From contig NZ_JAKSXX010000235.1 in NCBI RefSeq assembly GCF_022829385.1, positions 248,001 to 312,000 on the forward strand: 64,000 nt of DNA. Reading direction: 5' to 3'. The notes under the pieces were generated by a model. The model ran no database searches. It saw only the letters and a program-made list of their open reading frames with translations, and was not told where the DNA came from. The translations under genes and the position numbers were made by a program. The stretch is from Methylobacterium sp. J-070. GTDB taxonomy: Bacteria > Pseudomonadota > Alphaproteobacteria > Rhizobiales > Beijerinckiaceae. Positions 41,640 to 52,673 of the stretch are shown piece after piece (the stretch's first letter is position 1; every line of letters begins with the position of its first letter).

Positions 41640-43307
41640 ATGATCACCGACCTGTGGTACAAGAACGCCGTCATCTATTGCCTGTCGGTCGGCACCTTCA
41701 TGGACGCCAATGGCGACGGCATCGGCGACTTCGCCGGCCTGGAGCGGCGGCTCGACTACATCCAGGGTCTCGGCGCGACGGCGATCTGGCTGATGCCGTT
41801 CCAGCCCTCGCCCAAGAAGGACGGCGGCTACGACATCGCCGACTATTACGGCGTCGATCCCGATTACGGTTCCCTCGGCGACTTCGTGGCCTTCACGCAC
41901 GCCGCCAAGCAGCGCGGCCTGCGGGTGCTGATCGACCTCGTGGTCAATCACACCTCGGACCAGCATCCCTGGTTCCAGTCGGCCCGCTCGAGCCCGGATT
42001 CGCCCCACCGGGACTGGTATGTCTGGTCGCAGGAGCGGCCGAAGACCGCCGAGGAGGGGATGGTGTTCCCCGGCGTGCAGAAGACGACCTGGACCTACGA
42101 TTCCAAGGCACGCGCCTGGTACTTCCACCGGTTCTTCGACTTCCAGCCGGACCTCAACACCGCCCATCCCGAGGTCCTGGCCGAGATCCTGAAGATCATG
42201 GGCTTCTGGATCCAGCTCGGCGTGTCGGGCTTCCGCATGGACGCCGCGCCGTTCGTGATCGCCGAGAAGGGCGCCGATGTCGACGGCAAGCCGCGCGAGC
42301 AATTCGACATGCTGCGCGACTTCCGCGAGTTCCTGCAATGGCGGAAGGGCGACGCCATCATCCTGGCGGAGGCCAACATCCTGCCCAAGCAGGATTTCGA
42401 CTATTTCGGCGACGACGCCGACCGCATGCACATGATGTTCAACTTCCAGGTCAATCAGGCGACCTTCTACGCCCTGGCGGCGCAGGATGCGCGCCCCCTC
42501 GTGAAGGCGATCGAGCGGACCAAGCCGCGCCCACTCTCGTGCCAATGGGGCATCTTCCTGCGCAATCACGACGAGCTGGATCTCGGCCGTCTCACCGAGA
42601 CGCAGCGCCAGACGGTGTTCGCGGAGTTCGGCCCCGAAAAGGGGATGCAGCTCTACGACCGGGGCATCCGGCGCCGCTTCGCCCCGATGCTGTCCGGCGA
42701 CCCGCGTCGGATCCGGCTCGCCTACTCGCTGATGTTCTCGCTGCCCGGGACCCCGGTGCTGCGCTACGGCGACGAGATCGGCATGGGCGACGACCTCTCG
42801 CTGAAGGAGCGCGACTGCGCCCGCACGCCCATGCAGTGGACCGGCGAGTCCCAGGGCGGCTTCTCGAAGGCCGACCGGACCGTGATGCCGCTGATCGACC
42901 ACGGGCCGTACGGCTACGCCCACGTCAACGTCGCCGACCAGCGCCACGACCGCGGGTCGCTGCTCAACTGGATGCAGAGCATGATCCGGCAGCGCAAGGA
43001 GGCACCTGAGATCGGCTGGGGCGACGTGACTGCGGTGCCGACGGGGAAGCCCTCGGTGCTGGCCCTGCGCTACGCCTGGCGCGGCAACGCGATCCTGTGC
43101 GTCCACAACCTCGCCGCCGAGCCCGTGGAGATCGGCCTCGAGTCCGGCCTGGAAGAGCCGGAGCACGACATCCTGATCGACCTGCTCACCGGCGCGCGCA
43201 GCGAGGTCGGCGCCGACGGCCGCCACTGCCTGTTCGTGGAAGGCTATGGCTACCACTGGTTCCGGGTCGGCGGCCTCGACGCTCTGCTGAAACGGACACC
43301 GGAGTGA
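41640..43307 (+). CDS. GH13 alpha-amylase family, trehalose-synthase-like
   Basis: A 555-residue GH13 enzyme. Region I is VNHTSDQHPWF, the catalytic nucleophile Asp lies in GFRMDAAPFVI, the acid Glu in ILAEANILP and the third Asp in LRNHDELDL. A Ca-site-like DANGDGIGDF lies at the N-terminus, as in trehalose synthases and oligo-1,6-glucosidases. The size suits the maltose/trehalose isomerase-type TreS without the pep2 fusion. It is divergent from the PBP gene. Reaction on maltose is inferred. Confidence 0.87.
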   Translation: MITDLWYKNAVIYCLSVGTFMDANGDGIGDFAGLERRLDYIQGLGATAIWLMPFQPSPKKDGGYDIADYYGVDPDYGSLGDFVAFTHAAKQRGLRVLIDLVVNHTSDQHPWFQSARSSPDSPHRDWYVWSQERPKTAEEGMVFPGVQKTTWTYDSKARAWYFHRFFDFQPDLNTAHPEVLAEILKIMGFWIQLGVSGFRMDAAPFVIAEKGADVDGKPREQFDMLRDFREFLQWRKGDAIILAEANILPKQDFDYFGDDADRMHMMFNFQVNQATFYALAAQDARPLVKAIERTKPRPLSCQWGIFLRNHDELDLGRLTETQRQTVFAEFGPEKGMQLYDRGIRRRFAPMLSGDPRRIRLAYSLMFSLPGTPVLRYGDEIGMGDDLSLKERDCARTPMQWTGESQGGFSKADRTVMPLIDHGPYGYAHVNVADQRHDRGSLLNWMQSMIRQRKEAPEIGWGDVTAVPTGKPSVLALRYAWRGNAILCVHNLAAEPVEIGLESGLEEPEHDILIDLLTGARSEVGADGRHCLFVEGYGYHWFRVGGLDALLKRTPE

Positions 43308-43390
43308 GCCCGGCGGGTCCGCGGCTCGCCCTCGTCCGGACGGCACGCTAGGGAGACGCGACAGCGAGGCGTCGCGGAGCGAGGAGTGCC

Positions 43391-43777
43391 ATGGCCCGGA
43401 CGAAGCACTATCCCCCGGACGCGACGATCGCCGACATCCTGCCCGACCTCGCCGACGCCGAGGCGTATATCCGCCAGGTGCTGATCACGATGCGGATCTG
43501 CCAGAAGCACTACGGCGATGCCTGGGTCCGGATCGGGGTCACCGGCAAGGCGGCCGCGCCGTCCTATCGGATCGACCGGCCCGACCCGTCGGCGACCACG
43601 GACGGGGGAGCCGTCGAGGCCGGGAGAGCGCTCTTTGGCGCCTATGGCGGCCGGTCCCACGACCGGTTCACACAGGTCAACACCGCCGAGACCCGCTGGA
43701 GCAGCCGGTGCCTCGGCATGGCCGAGATGCTGAAGGTCCAGGACGGCCTGCGCCGGCCGAGGGGCGATGCCGCCTGA
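43391..43777 (+). CDS. Hypothetical protein, 128 aa
   Basis: Not recognised. GGAG lies five bases before the ATG at 43391. The N-terminal half is helical and acidic (IADILPDLADAEAYIRQVL) with ICQKHYGDAWVRIGVTG; no signal peptide, no membrane segment, no catalytic motif. It lies between the GH13 and MBL genes on the same strand. Confidence 0.55.
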   Translation: MARTKHYPPDATIADILPDLADAEAYIRQVLITMRICQKHYGDAWVRIGVTGKAAAPSYRIDRPDPSATTDGGAVEAGRALFGAYGGRSHDRFTQVNTAETRWSSRCLGMAEMLKVQDGLRRPRGDAA

Positions 43778-43864
43778 CCGCGTCCGGCGGGGTGCCGCGC
43801 GCCGCCAACTGCGCTAGAACCGCGCCGGAGCGCCGGAGGCGGCGCAGTCAACCCGCGGAACGAC

Positions 43865-44509
43865 ATGCCAGGAACGCCCCGCGCCGGGATCATCCCGGTC
43901 ACGCCCTTCCAGCAGAATTGCACCCTCATCTGGGACGACGCCACCAAGGTCGGCGCCGTGGTCGACCCGGGGGGCGACCTCGACCGGATCGAGGCGGCGA
44001 TCCGCGAGCAGGGCGTTCAGGTGGAGAAGATCCTGCTGACCCACGGCCACGTCGACCACGCCGCCGGCGCCGACGAGTTGCGCGAGCGCCTCGGCGTCCC
44101 GATCGAGGGCCCGCACCGCGCCGACCAGTTCCTGCTCGACTCGCTGCCCGAGACCGCCGCCAATTACGGGCTCGGCGAGGCCCGGGCCGTCACCCCCGAC
44201 CGCTGGCTCGACGAGGGCGACGGCGTGACGGTCGGCGGCCTGGGCTTCGACATCCTCCACTGCCCCGGCCACTCGCCGGGCAGCGTGGTGTTCGTGAGCC
44301 GGGACGCGCGCTTCGCTCTGGTCGGCGACGTGGTATTCAAGGGCTCGGTGGGCCGCACCGACCTGCCCGGCGGCAACCACGACCAGCTGATCCGGGCCAT
44401 CAAGGAGAAGGTCCTCCCGCTCGGCGACGACATCGCCTTCATCCCGGGCCACGGCCCGACCAGCACGCTCGGCGAGGAGCGTGTCTCGAACCCGTTCCTC
44501 CAGGACTGA
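43865..44509 (+). CDS. MBL-fold hydrolase (glyoxalase II-like, YcbL type)
   Basis: A 214-residue metallo-beta-lactamase-fold enzyme. The dinuclear metal motif is LTHGHVDHAAGA (HxHxDH), other ligands lie in CPGHSPGS and in VGDVVFKGSVGRTDLPGG, and PGHGPTS supplies the last His. This matches type II glyoxalase-like hydrolases. It overlaps nothing and is followed four bases later by an aldo/keto reductase, likely cotranscribed; both may detoxify or metabolise aldehydes. Confidence 0.9.
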   Translation: MPGTPRAGIIPVTPFQQNCTLIWDDATKVGAVVDPGGDLDRIEAAIREQGVQVEKILLTHGHVDHAAGADELRERLGVPIEGPHRADQFLLDSLPETAANYGLGEARAVTPDRWLDEGDGVTVGGLGFDILHCPGHSPGSVVFVSRDARFALVGDVVFKGSVGRTDLPGGNHDQLIRAIKEKVLPLGDDIAFIPGHGPTSTLGEERVSNPFLQD

Positions 44510-44513
44510 CGCC

Positions 44514-45476
44514 ATGGACAAGCGCCGCATCGGCCGCTCCGACCTCACCGTCGCGCCCTTCTGTCTGGGCGGCAACGTCTTCGGCTGGACCGCCGACGAG
44601 GCGACCTCCTTCGCGATCCTCGACCGCTTCGTGGAGAGCGGTTTCGACTTCGTCGACACCGCCGACGTCTACTCGCGCTGGGCGCCGGGTCATGTGGGCG
44701 GCGAATCCGAGTCGGTGATCGGGCGCTGGCTCGCCGCGCGTCCCGGCGCCCGGGAGACGCTGGTGCTCGCCACCAAGGTCGGCATGGATCTGGGCGAGGC
44801 CGGCAAGGGCCTGTCGGCGCAGCATATCGAGCGCGCCTGCGAGGCCTCGCTCCGGCGGCTCCGGACCGACCGGATCGATCTCTATCAGTCGCATGTCGAC
44901 GATACGGAGGTTCCGCTGGAGGAGACGCTGCGCGCCTACGAGCGGCTGATCGCGGCCGGGAAGGTGCGGGTCATCGGGGCCTCGAATTACGGCGCGCCGC
45001 GGCTCGCCGAAGCGCTCAGGGTCTCGGCGTCGGCGGGGCTGCCGCGTTACGAGTGCCTGCAGCCGGATTACAGCCTCGCCGAGCGCGGCTACGAGGAGGC
45101 GCTGGAGCCGCTGTGCCGGGCCGAGCAGATCGGGGTGATCGGCTACTTCTCGCTGGCGGCCGGGTTCCTCACCGGCAAGTACCGATCCGCCGGGGACGCC
45201 GCGGGCCGCGCGCGGGAGAACCGGGTCGCCAAATACCTGACGCCGCGCGGCCTCGCACTCCTCGACGTCCTGGACGCGGTCGCCCGGGAACACGGGGCGC
45301 GCCCCGCGCAGGTGGCCCTTGCCTGGATCATCGCCCGCCCCGGCGTGACCGCGCCGATCGCCAGCGCGACCTCGGTGACGCAGCTCGATGAGCTCCTCGG
45401 GGGCGCCCGCCTCAGCCTCCCGGCGGACGCGATCGCCCGTCTGGACGCCGCCAGCGCGGGCGGCATCCAGGGCTAA
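44514..45476 (+). CDS. Aldo/keto reductase
   Basis: A 320-residue TIM-barrel NADPH-dependent oxidoreductase. The catalytic tetrad is recognisable: Asp and Tyr in FVDTADVYSRW, Lys in LATKVGMDL and His in DLYQSHVDD. The NADP-binding end has VIGASNYGAPRL and APIASATSVTQLDELL. It starts four bases after the MBL hydrolase stop (44509/44514). Substrate unknown; context suggests a small aldehyde. Confidence 0.92.
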   Translation: MDKRRIGRSDLTVAPFCLGGNVFGWTADEATSFAILDRFVESGFDFVDTADVYSRWAPGHVGGESESVIGRWLAARPGARETLVLATKVGMDLGEAGKGLSAQHIERACEASLRRLRTDRIDLYQSHVDDTEVPLEETLRAYERLIAAGKVRVIGASNYGAPRLAEALRVSASAGLPRYECLQPDYSLAERGYEEALEPLCRAEQIGVIGYFSLAAGFLTGKYRSAGDAAGRARENRVAKYLTPRGLALLDVLDAVAREHGARPAQVALAWIIARPGVTAPIASATSVTQLDELLGGARLSLPADAIARLDAASAGGIQG

Positions 45477-45655
45477 CGCCGCGTTAATCCGCCGGCGTCA
45501 GAAAGACGGGGGTTCGGTCCCGCCGCGAACCCGTAAAATCGTGCAATCTCAACGCGGAATCCCTATATCGGGTGGACCAAGCAAGAGCGCAGGCGTGGAC
45601 GCCCGACGGCGCGAGTCCCTCCGTCGCGTAATGGCCCGCCCGCCCGAGGAACCCT

Positions 45656-48100
<2,445 letters not shown>

Positions 48101-48248
48101 TCCCAATCATTGTGCAACGATCCGTCGACGCCCGGACGCACGCTTCGATCGACCGGCGCGCTCCGGCGATCGTCTTCCGGGAACCGGCCGTCGACGTCAC
48201 CGTGACGACGGGCGGCCGCGTCTATGCCGCTCCCCGACCGTGCCGGCT

Positions 48249-49382
48249 TCAGGTGCCGTTGCGGGCCATCCGGGTGCGCCCGCCGCTGTCGGCGACCGTC
48301 GGCAGCGGATCCGGCGTCCCGCTCACCACCACGAGGCGCTGGACCTCGCCGCGGAGGAAGGCCTGGAGGAACCGGTCGTAGTCGCGGAACGACACGCATC
48401 CGTTCGAATCGCCGCGCGGGCCCAGCATGTAGGTGTGGGCTAGCAATCCGACCCGGCCGTAAACCGCATCGCTGCCGCCGACCGGGGTGAGCCGGATGGC
48501 GCGCACGCCGTGGAACAGCTGCTCGCGCTCGGTCAGATCGTAGGTGCCGGGGGGCGTCGGCCCGCGCATCCGGACGTTGACGACCCGCGGATCGTCCAGG
48601 CCCTCGCCGAGCCCGGAATGCGCCTCCAGGCGCTCGCCATTCGGCAGCGTCACGGTCCGGGCGGCGATGTTGTAGACGGCGATGCCGGCCGTCGCGCCCG
48701 GCTCGCGCGCCAGGGGCAAGGGCGGGGAGATGCGCCGCTGCGGGGCGACGTCCACGGGCTTGCTCTCCAGGGCCGCATAAGCCAGGGCCGGGGCGCGCTC
48801 GATGCCGAAGAGCTTTTCCAGGAAGGAGGGCTCGTCCGCCGGGGCGGCCGGCTGGGCCGGCGGCGGCGCGCGTCGCGCCATCCGACGCTCGGCCCGGCGG
48901 GCGAGTCCGCCCGGTCCGGGGACCCGGAATTCCGGGGGACGCGGCATCGGCAGCGGGACGACGATCGCGGCCGGCGGCGGCGCGGCGACCTGCGCCTCGG
49001 CATCGGAGCCGGGACTCGCATCGGGCGCCAATGTCGGCGGCGCCATCTCGGTCCAGGCCCAGCGGGACAGGGGTCCGCCGGTGGCCGCGGGCCAACTCTC
49101 GAGGATCGGCGTCTCGACGGCGGTCGGCCCGAAACCGGGCGTCTCGAGCGCGGGCGCCTCGACGGCGGCAGTCGTGTCGCCGGACTCCGCGGCCGGCGCC
49201 TCGGCGGCGGCGATTCGGGATTGCGACGGGTCGATGGCGACGGGTCGGGCGTTGCGGCTCGGGAAACCGCTTCCGACGACGGCCATCAGGACCGCGCCGG
49301 TCAGGATCGTCAGGGGCGCCGCGCAGGAGCGCCGCGCATTCCGGGTGCCGAGGCCGTCCAGCGGCGCGGAATCGGTGGTCAT
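48249..49382 (-). CDS. DUF2778 L,D-transpeptidase-like protein
   Basis: A 377-residue protein with an N-terminal hydrophobic segment (APLTILTGAVLMAVVGSGF), a long Ala/Pro/Glu-rich linker and a C-terminal DUF2778 domain. The catalytic motif is visible as LLAHTYMLGPRGDSNGCVSF (His, Ser-x-Gly-Cys), as in L,D-transpeptidases. Upstream it has GIAVYNIAARTVTLPNGERL. It presumably acts on peptidoglycan in the periplasm; related domains also occur in secreted toxins. Position next to an MltB-type transglycosylase supports cell-wall function. Confidence 0.82.
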   Translation of the reverse strand: MTTDSAPLDGLGTRNARRSCAAPLTILTGAVLMAVVGSGFPSRNARPVAIDPSQSRIAAAEAPAAESGDTTAAVEAPALETPGFGPTAVETPILESWPAATGGPLSRWAWTEMAPPTLAPDASPGSDAEAQVAAPPPAAIVVPLPMPRPPEFRVPGPGGLARRAERRMARRAPPPAQPAAPADEPSFLEKLFGIERAPALAYAALESKPVDVAPQRRISPPLPLAREPGATAGIAVYNIAARTVTLPNGERLEAHSGLGEGLDDPRVVNVRMRGPTPPGTYDLTEREQLFHGVRAIRLTPVGGSDAVYGRVGLLAHTYMLGPRGDSNGCVSFRDYDRFLQAFLRGEVQRLVVVSGTPDPLPTVADSGGRTRMARNGT

Positions 49383-49615
49383 TGCGCGGGCCCATGCTCC
49401 TCGTGGCGGGAGGGGCCATCGCTCGTCCGCCGAGACCTCCGCGAGCCTTGCAGGGGAATCACGACGGACGGACCGGCCCCGCCCCGATCCAATCAGCGGG
49501 GCGGGTCGGCTTTTCTGGGGCGGCGCCATGGTCGATCTTTGATCGATCGGGACCATTTTCGGGCGTGTTGCTGTCGACGACGGCTTTTTACGCCACAATT
49601 GGTCGCGGCAGATCT

Positions 49616-50407
49616 TTAATCGTTGTCGATCTGACGCCCGAGCAGCGCGATCGCGCGCTCATACACCGAGGCGGCGTTCCAGCCCTGGATCGCGGCGAAG
49701 TTCGGCTCGCCGGGCTGGTAGCCCGCGCCCGCGCGCCAGCCATGCGCCTTTAGGAAGTTGGCGGTGGACGACAGGGCAGCGCCGACATTGTTGAGATCGC
49801 CGGTGCCGTAGGCGAGGACGTTCTTCGGCAGGAACTGCGTGTGGCCGACCTCGCCGTGCGCCGCACCGCGCGTGTTCGACGTCAGGAGGCCGCGGTCGAC
49901 GAGCGTCAGAGCCGCGTAGAGCTGGTCCGTGAAGTATTCCGAGCGCCGGCAATCGTAGGCGAGCGTCGCCACCGCCGACAGGGTGTTGACGTTGCCGCGC
50001 ACCGCACCGAAGCCGGTCTCCATGCCCCAGATCGCCAGGAGCGGCCCCGGGGGGACGCCGTAGCGCTGCTCGATCGACTCGAAGAGGGCAGCGTTCTGCC
50101 GCTTGAGCGCCCGCCCGCGCGAGACGATCGTGGTTCCGCCGCGCTTGGCGAGGAATTGCTCCAGCGACAGCTTGAAGCTGTGCTGTCCCCGGTCGGCCGA
50201 GATGGTGGGCGCCGAATAGGTCGTGTTCTGCAGCGCCGCCAGGCTCGCTGCGCTGGCCCGGCCGCGCGCCTCTTCGGAAAACTGCCGCTTCCAGCTCTCG
50301 AATCCCGCAGCATTGTTGCCGCACTGCGCGGCCTGGGCCTGCCCGGCGCCGAAGGCGAGCCCGGCGAGTGCCACCACCGCGAAGGTCTGACGCCGCATAT
50401 AGTCCAT
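49616..50407 (-). CDS. Lytic murein transglycosylase (MltB family)
   Basis: A 263-residue exported lytic transglycosylase that cleaves glycan strands with anhydromuramyl formation. The signal peptide ends in AGQAQAAQ; the SLT_2 domain has the catalytic Glu in LLAIWGMETGFGAVRGN, later SEYFTDQLYAAL and HGEVGHTQFLPKNVL. The start at 50407 lies 11 bases after GGAGGAG; GTG 50410 and ATG 50398 are alternatives. It lacks the peptidoglycan-binding domain of longer MltB forms. Confidence 0.92.
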   Translation of the reverse strand: MDYMRRQTFAVVALAGLAFGAGQAQAAQCGNNAAGFESWKRQFSEEARGRASAASLAALQNTTYSAPTISADRGQHSFKLSLEQFLAKRGGTTIVSRGRALKRQNAALFESIEQRYGVPPGPLLAIWGMETGFGAVRGNVNTLSAVATLAYDCRRSEYFTDQLYAALTLVDRGLLTSNTRGAAHGEVGHTQFLPKNVLAYGTGDLNNVGAALSSTANFLKAHGWRAGAGYQPGEPNFAAIQGWNAASVYERAIALLGRQIDND

Positions 50408-51067
50408 CACGCGTAATACTCCTCCGGCGCGTCGTCGCGCCTCGTCCTTCTGGCGATACCGGGTTACATCTCGTCGATATCTGGGCGAGATGATGTCGAA
50501 GGCACGACCTTCAGACATTCGATCATCAAAACTTTGCGCCGGCCCGGCTTCACCGCGGTGCTGACGGCCGGGCCCGGAGAGGACACGGTGGACCAGCGGG
50601 GCCCGGAGGTCGCCGACGGTCCCGCCGCCGGGTGGCGCCGCATCAGCGAGCGGTCCCGCCAGACCTGTCAGGCGACGACCGCGGAGGCGCCGCGCTTGCG
50701 CGCGCACAGGACGCCGCGATTGCTTTGCCAGCGAAGTGAATGCAGGTTTTGTGCTTGGCTTTTACTGTCACAACCCTGTCAAACGACAATCATAGCTTTG
50801 CCGGCGGAAAAGATTGTGCGGAGAGGCGCCGTGGTGTCCACGAGGTTCAGAGCGGTTCGGCGTCGGCCGCTGCCCCGTCTGTCCTGACCGGACCCCGGCG
50901 TTTCGCCATGACCGCCCTGTCACGAGCGACCGCGCCGCGTCACCGTGGACGACGGTCTACCCCCTCCCGGTCGCGCCCCTGATCCGGGATGCACCCTCAG
51001 CCCGACCCCTAGAGATCGCGGACGGCCGCAGCGGCCCCGACTTGGCAAGAAGTGAGACAGGACCTCC
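50408..51067. other. 660-base intergenic region
   Basis: No gene is supported. Between divergent mltB-type and pmtA-like genes. A stem (CATCTCG/CGAGATG at 50467-50473 and 50486-50492) lies about 60 bases before the mltB start. A less GC-rich stretch at about 50720-50815 includes GTCAAACGACAATCATAGC, the most promoter-like part. It could hide a small RNA or one unrecognised short gene. Confidence 0.4.
50467..50492. promoter_or_regulatory. Inverted repeat upstream of the lytic transglycosylase
   Basis: CATCTCG and CGAGATG form a 7-base stem with a 12-base loop. Its place 60 bases upstream of the minus-strand start suits a regulator site. No known consensus was recognised. Confidence 0.3.
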
Positions 51068-51754
51068 ATGGCCATCGGAATGCAAGGCACTGACCCGTCG
51101 CGCGCAGGCGCGCTCGGCCCAAACCTCGACCGCGACGGCGTCGCCAAGGCGTATGGCCGCTGGGCGCCCGTCTACGACTTGGTGTTCGGCCCGGTCTTCG
51201 CGCAGGGGCGCACCCTCGCGGCGGCGGCGGCGGAACGGATCGGCGGCCGCATCCTGGAAGTCGGCGTCGGCACGGGGCTGTCGCTCCCGGCCTACCGGCG
51301 CGCCCGCAGCATCGTGGGCATCGACATCTCCGGCCCCATGCTCGAGAAGGCGCGCCAGCGCGTCGCGCGGCTCGGCCTGCGCAACGTCGAGCGGCTCGCC
51401 GTCATGGATGCCGAGCATCTCGACTTCCCCGATGCCGCCTTCGACGTGGTGGTGGCGCAGTACGTGGTGACGGCGGTTCCGAACCCGGAGGCCGCCCTCG
51501 ACGAGTTCGCCCGGGTGCTGCGCCCCGGTGGCGAGATCGTGATCACGACACGGATCGGCGCCGAGGGCGGGCTGCGGCGCGCCGTCGAGCACGCGCTGGC
51601 GCCGGTCACGAGCCGCCTCGGCTGGCGGACCGAATTTGCCTGGAACCGCTACGCCGCCTGGGCGGCGGACGCCCCGGTCGAGATCGTCGAGCGCCGGGCG
51701 TTTCCGCCGCTGGGCCATTTCTCCCTCGTCCGCCTGCGCAAGCGCGACGCCTGA
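51068..51754 (+). CDS. Phosphatidylethanolamine N-methyltransferase-like (PmtA)
   Basis: A 228-residue class I SAM methyltransferase resembling the Rhodobacter-type PmtA, which makes phosphatidylcholine from phosphatidylethanolamine by three methylations. It contains YGRWAPVYDLVFGPVFAQGR, a SAM-binding GRILEVGVGTGLSLPAY and VVAQYVVTAVPNPEAAL. A GACAGGACC site precedes the ATG. The presence of a phosphatidylserine decarboxylase gene about 2.7 kb downstream (54413) supports a phospholipid role. UbiE-type activities cannot be excluded. Confidence 0.83.
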   Translation: MAIGMQGTDPSRAGALGPNLDRDGVAKAYGRWAPVYDLVFGPVFAQGRTLAAAAAERIGGRILEVGVGTGLSLPAYRRARSIVGIDISGPMLEKARQRVARLGLRNVERLAVMDAEHLDFPDAAFDVVVAQYVVTAVPNPEAALDEFARVLRPGGEIVITTRIGAEGGLRRAVEHALAPVTSRLGWRTEFAWNRYAAWAADAPVEIVERRAFPPLGHFSLVRLRKRDA

Positions 51755-51807
51755 CGGCCCGCGAGCTTCTGGACCAGCCCACAACCATCCGATCGGGGAA
51801 GCACATC

Positions 51808-52419
51808 ATGGCGAGCTTCATGGAGGCGTTGCGCGTGCAGCGCTGGGACGACCACCGCTACTATCACCACAACCGCGTCAACCAGAGCCTGCACGTGGTG
51901 AGCGCGGTCAGCTTCCTGCTGGCCTACGCCCTGGCGTTCAAGGATCCGGCGACGGCGGCGCTGATCGGCTGGCTCGTGGCGATGACCTCCCGGCAGGCCG
52001 GCCACCTGTTCTTCGAGCCCAAGGGCTACGACCACGTCAACGAGGCCACGCACGAGCACAAGGAAGAGATCAAGGTCGGCTACAACCTGCAGCGCAAGGT
52101 CGTGCTGCTGGCGATCTGGGCGCTCTCGCCGCTGCCGCTCTATTTCGATCCGAGCCTGTTCGGGCTGATCTCGCCGCACCAGACCACCGCGGACCTGATC
52201 CGCAACGTCGGCTGGATCTGGCTGTGGCTGGCCCTCGCGGGCCTCGTGTTCCGGATGGTGCAGCTGTTCATCCAGCGCGACGTGCAGACCGGCCTCGTCT
52301 GGGGGACGAAGATCCTCACCGACCCGTTCCACGACATCAAGCTCTACCACAAGGCGCCCCTGGCGCTGCTGCACGGCGAACTCGTCGAGGAGCACGAGCC
52401 GCACGAGCGCGGCGCCTGA
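51808..52419 (+). CDS. Mpo1/DUF962-like membrane protein
   Basis: A 203-residue membrane protein with at least three hydrophobic segments. The conserved His pattern of Mpo1 (yeast fatty-acid alpha-dioxygenase) is suggested by DDHRYYHHNRVNQSLHVVSA and TSRQAGHLFFEPKGYDH, though this sequence is longer and more divergent. An in-line location between pmtA and the lipid aminotransferase makes a lipid role plausible. It is given as a fold-level guess. Confidence 0.6.
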   Translation: MASFMEALRVQRWDDHRYYHHNRVNQSLHVVSAVSFLLAYALAFKDPATAALIGWLVAMTSRQAGHLFFEPKGYDHVNEATHEHKEEIKVGYNLQRKVVLLAIWALSPLPLYFDPSLFGLISPHQTTADLIRNVGWIWLWLALAGLVFRMVQLFIQRDVQTGLVWGTKILTDPFHDIKLYHKAPLALLHGELVEEHEPHERGA

Positions 52420-52673
52420 GGGCAGCCCACCGGGCCGGGCAGCGTCCGGCCCGGCCTCTCGCCGTGGGGCACGCGGAGACTGGTGGCCGGATCTCGGACC
52501 TGCGCCTGAACGCCCGGTCCGATTTGCCGATGGCGGGCCCGGTCGACACGGGCTTGCGCCTCGGGCAGCCCGGTCGGGTCCGAAGCAGCCCGCGCCGCCG
52601 AAGCGAAGCGACGCGGCAGACCAGGATCGGAAAAACGGCCGGTCGCGACCGCGGTGATGCGGCCCGCGGTCGA

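Noticed and set aside
41640..41740. EF-hand-like DANGDGIGDF in the GH13 protein as a possible lanthanide-binding motif (lanmodulin substitute).
   Set aside because: This is the standard calcium-site loop at the N-terminus of GH13 trehalose synthases and oligo-glucosidases.
38526..43346. A very long open reading frame on the minus strand spanning the PBP and GH13 genes (about 1600 codons).
   Set aside because: It is a shadow of real genes in GC-rich codons: the supported PBP (other frame) and the plus-strand GH13 cover the same DNA, and the predicted product is low-complexity Arg/Pro/Gly-rich.
48195..48207. CGTCAC-C-GTGACG dyad downstream of gyrB as a terminator.
   Set aside because: The loop would be one base and there is no T-tract; such dyads are expected by chance in this composition.
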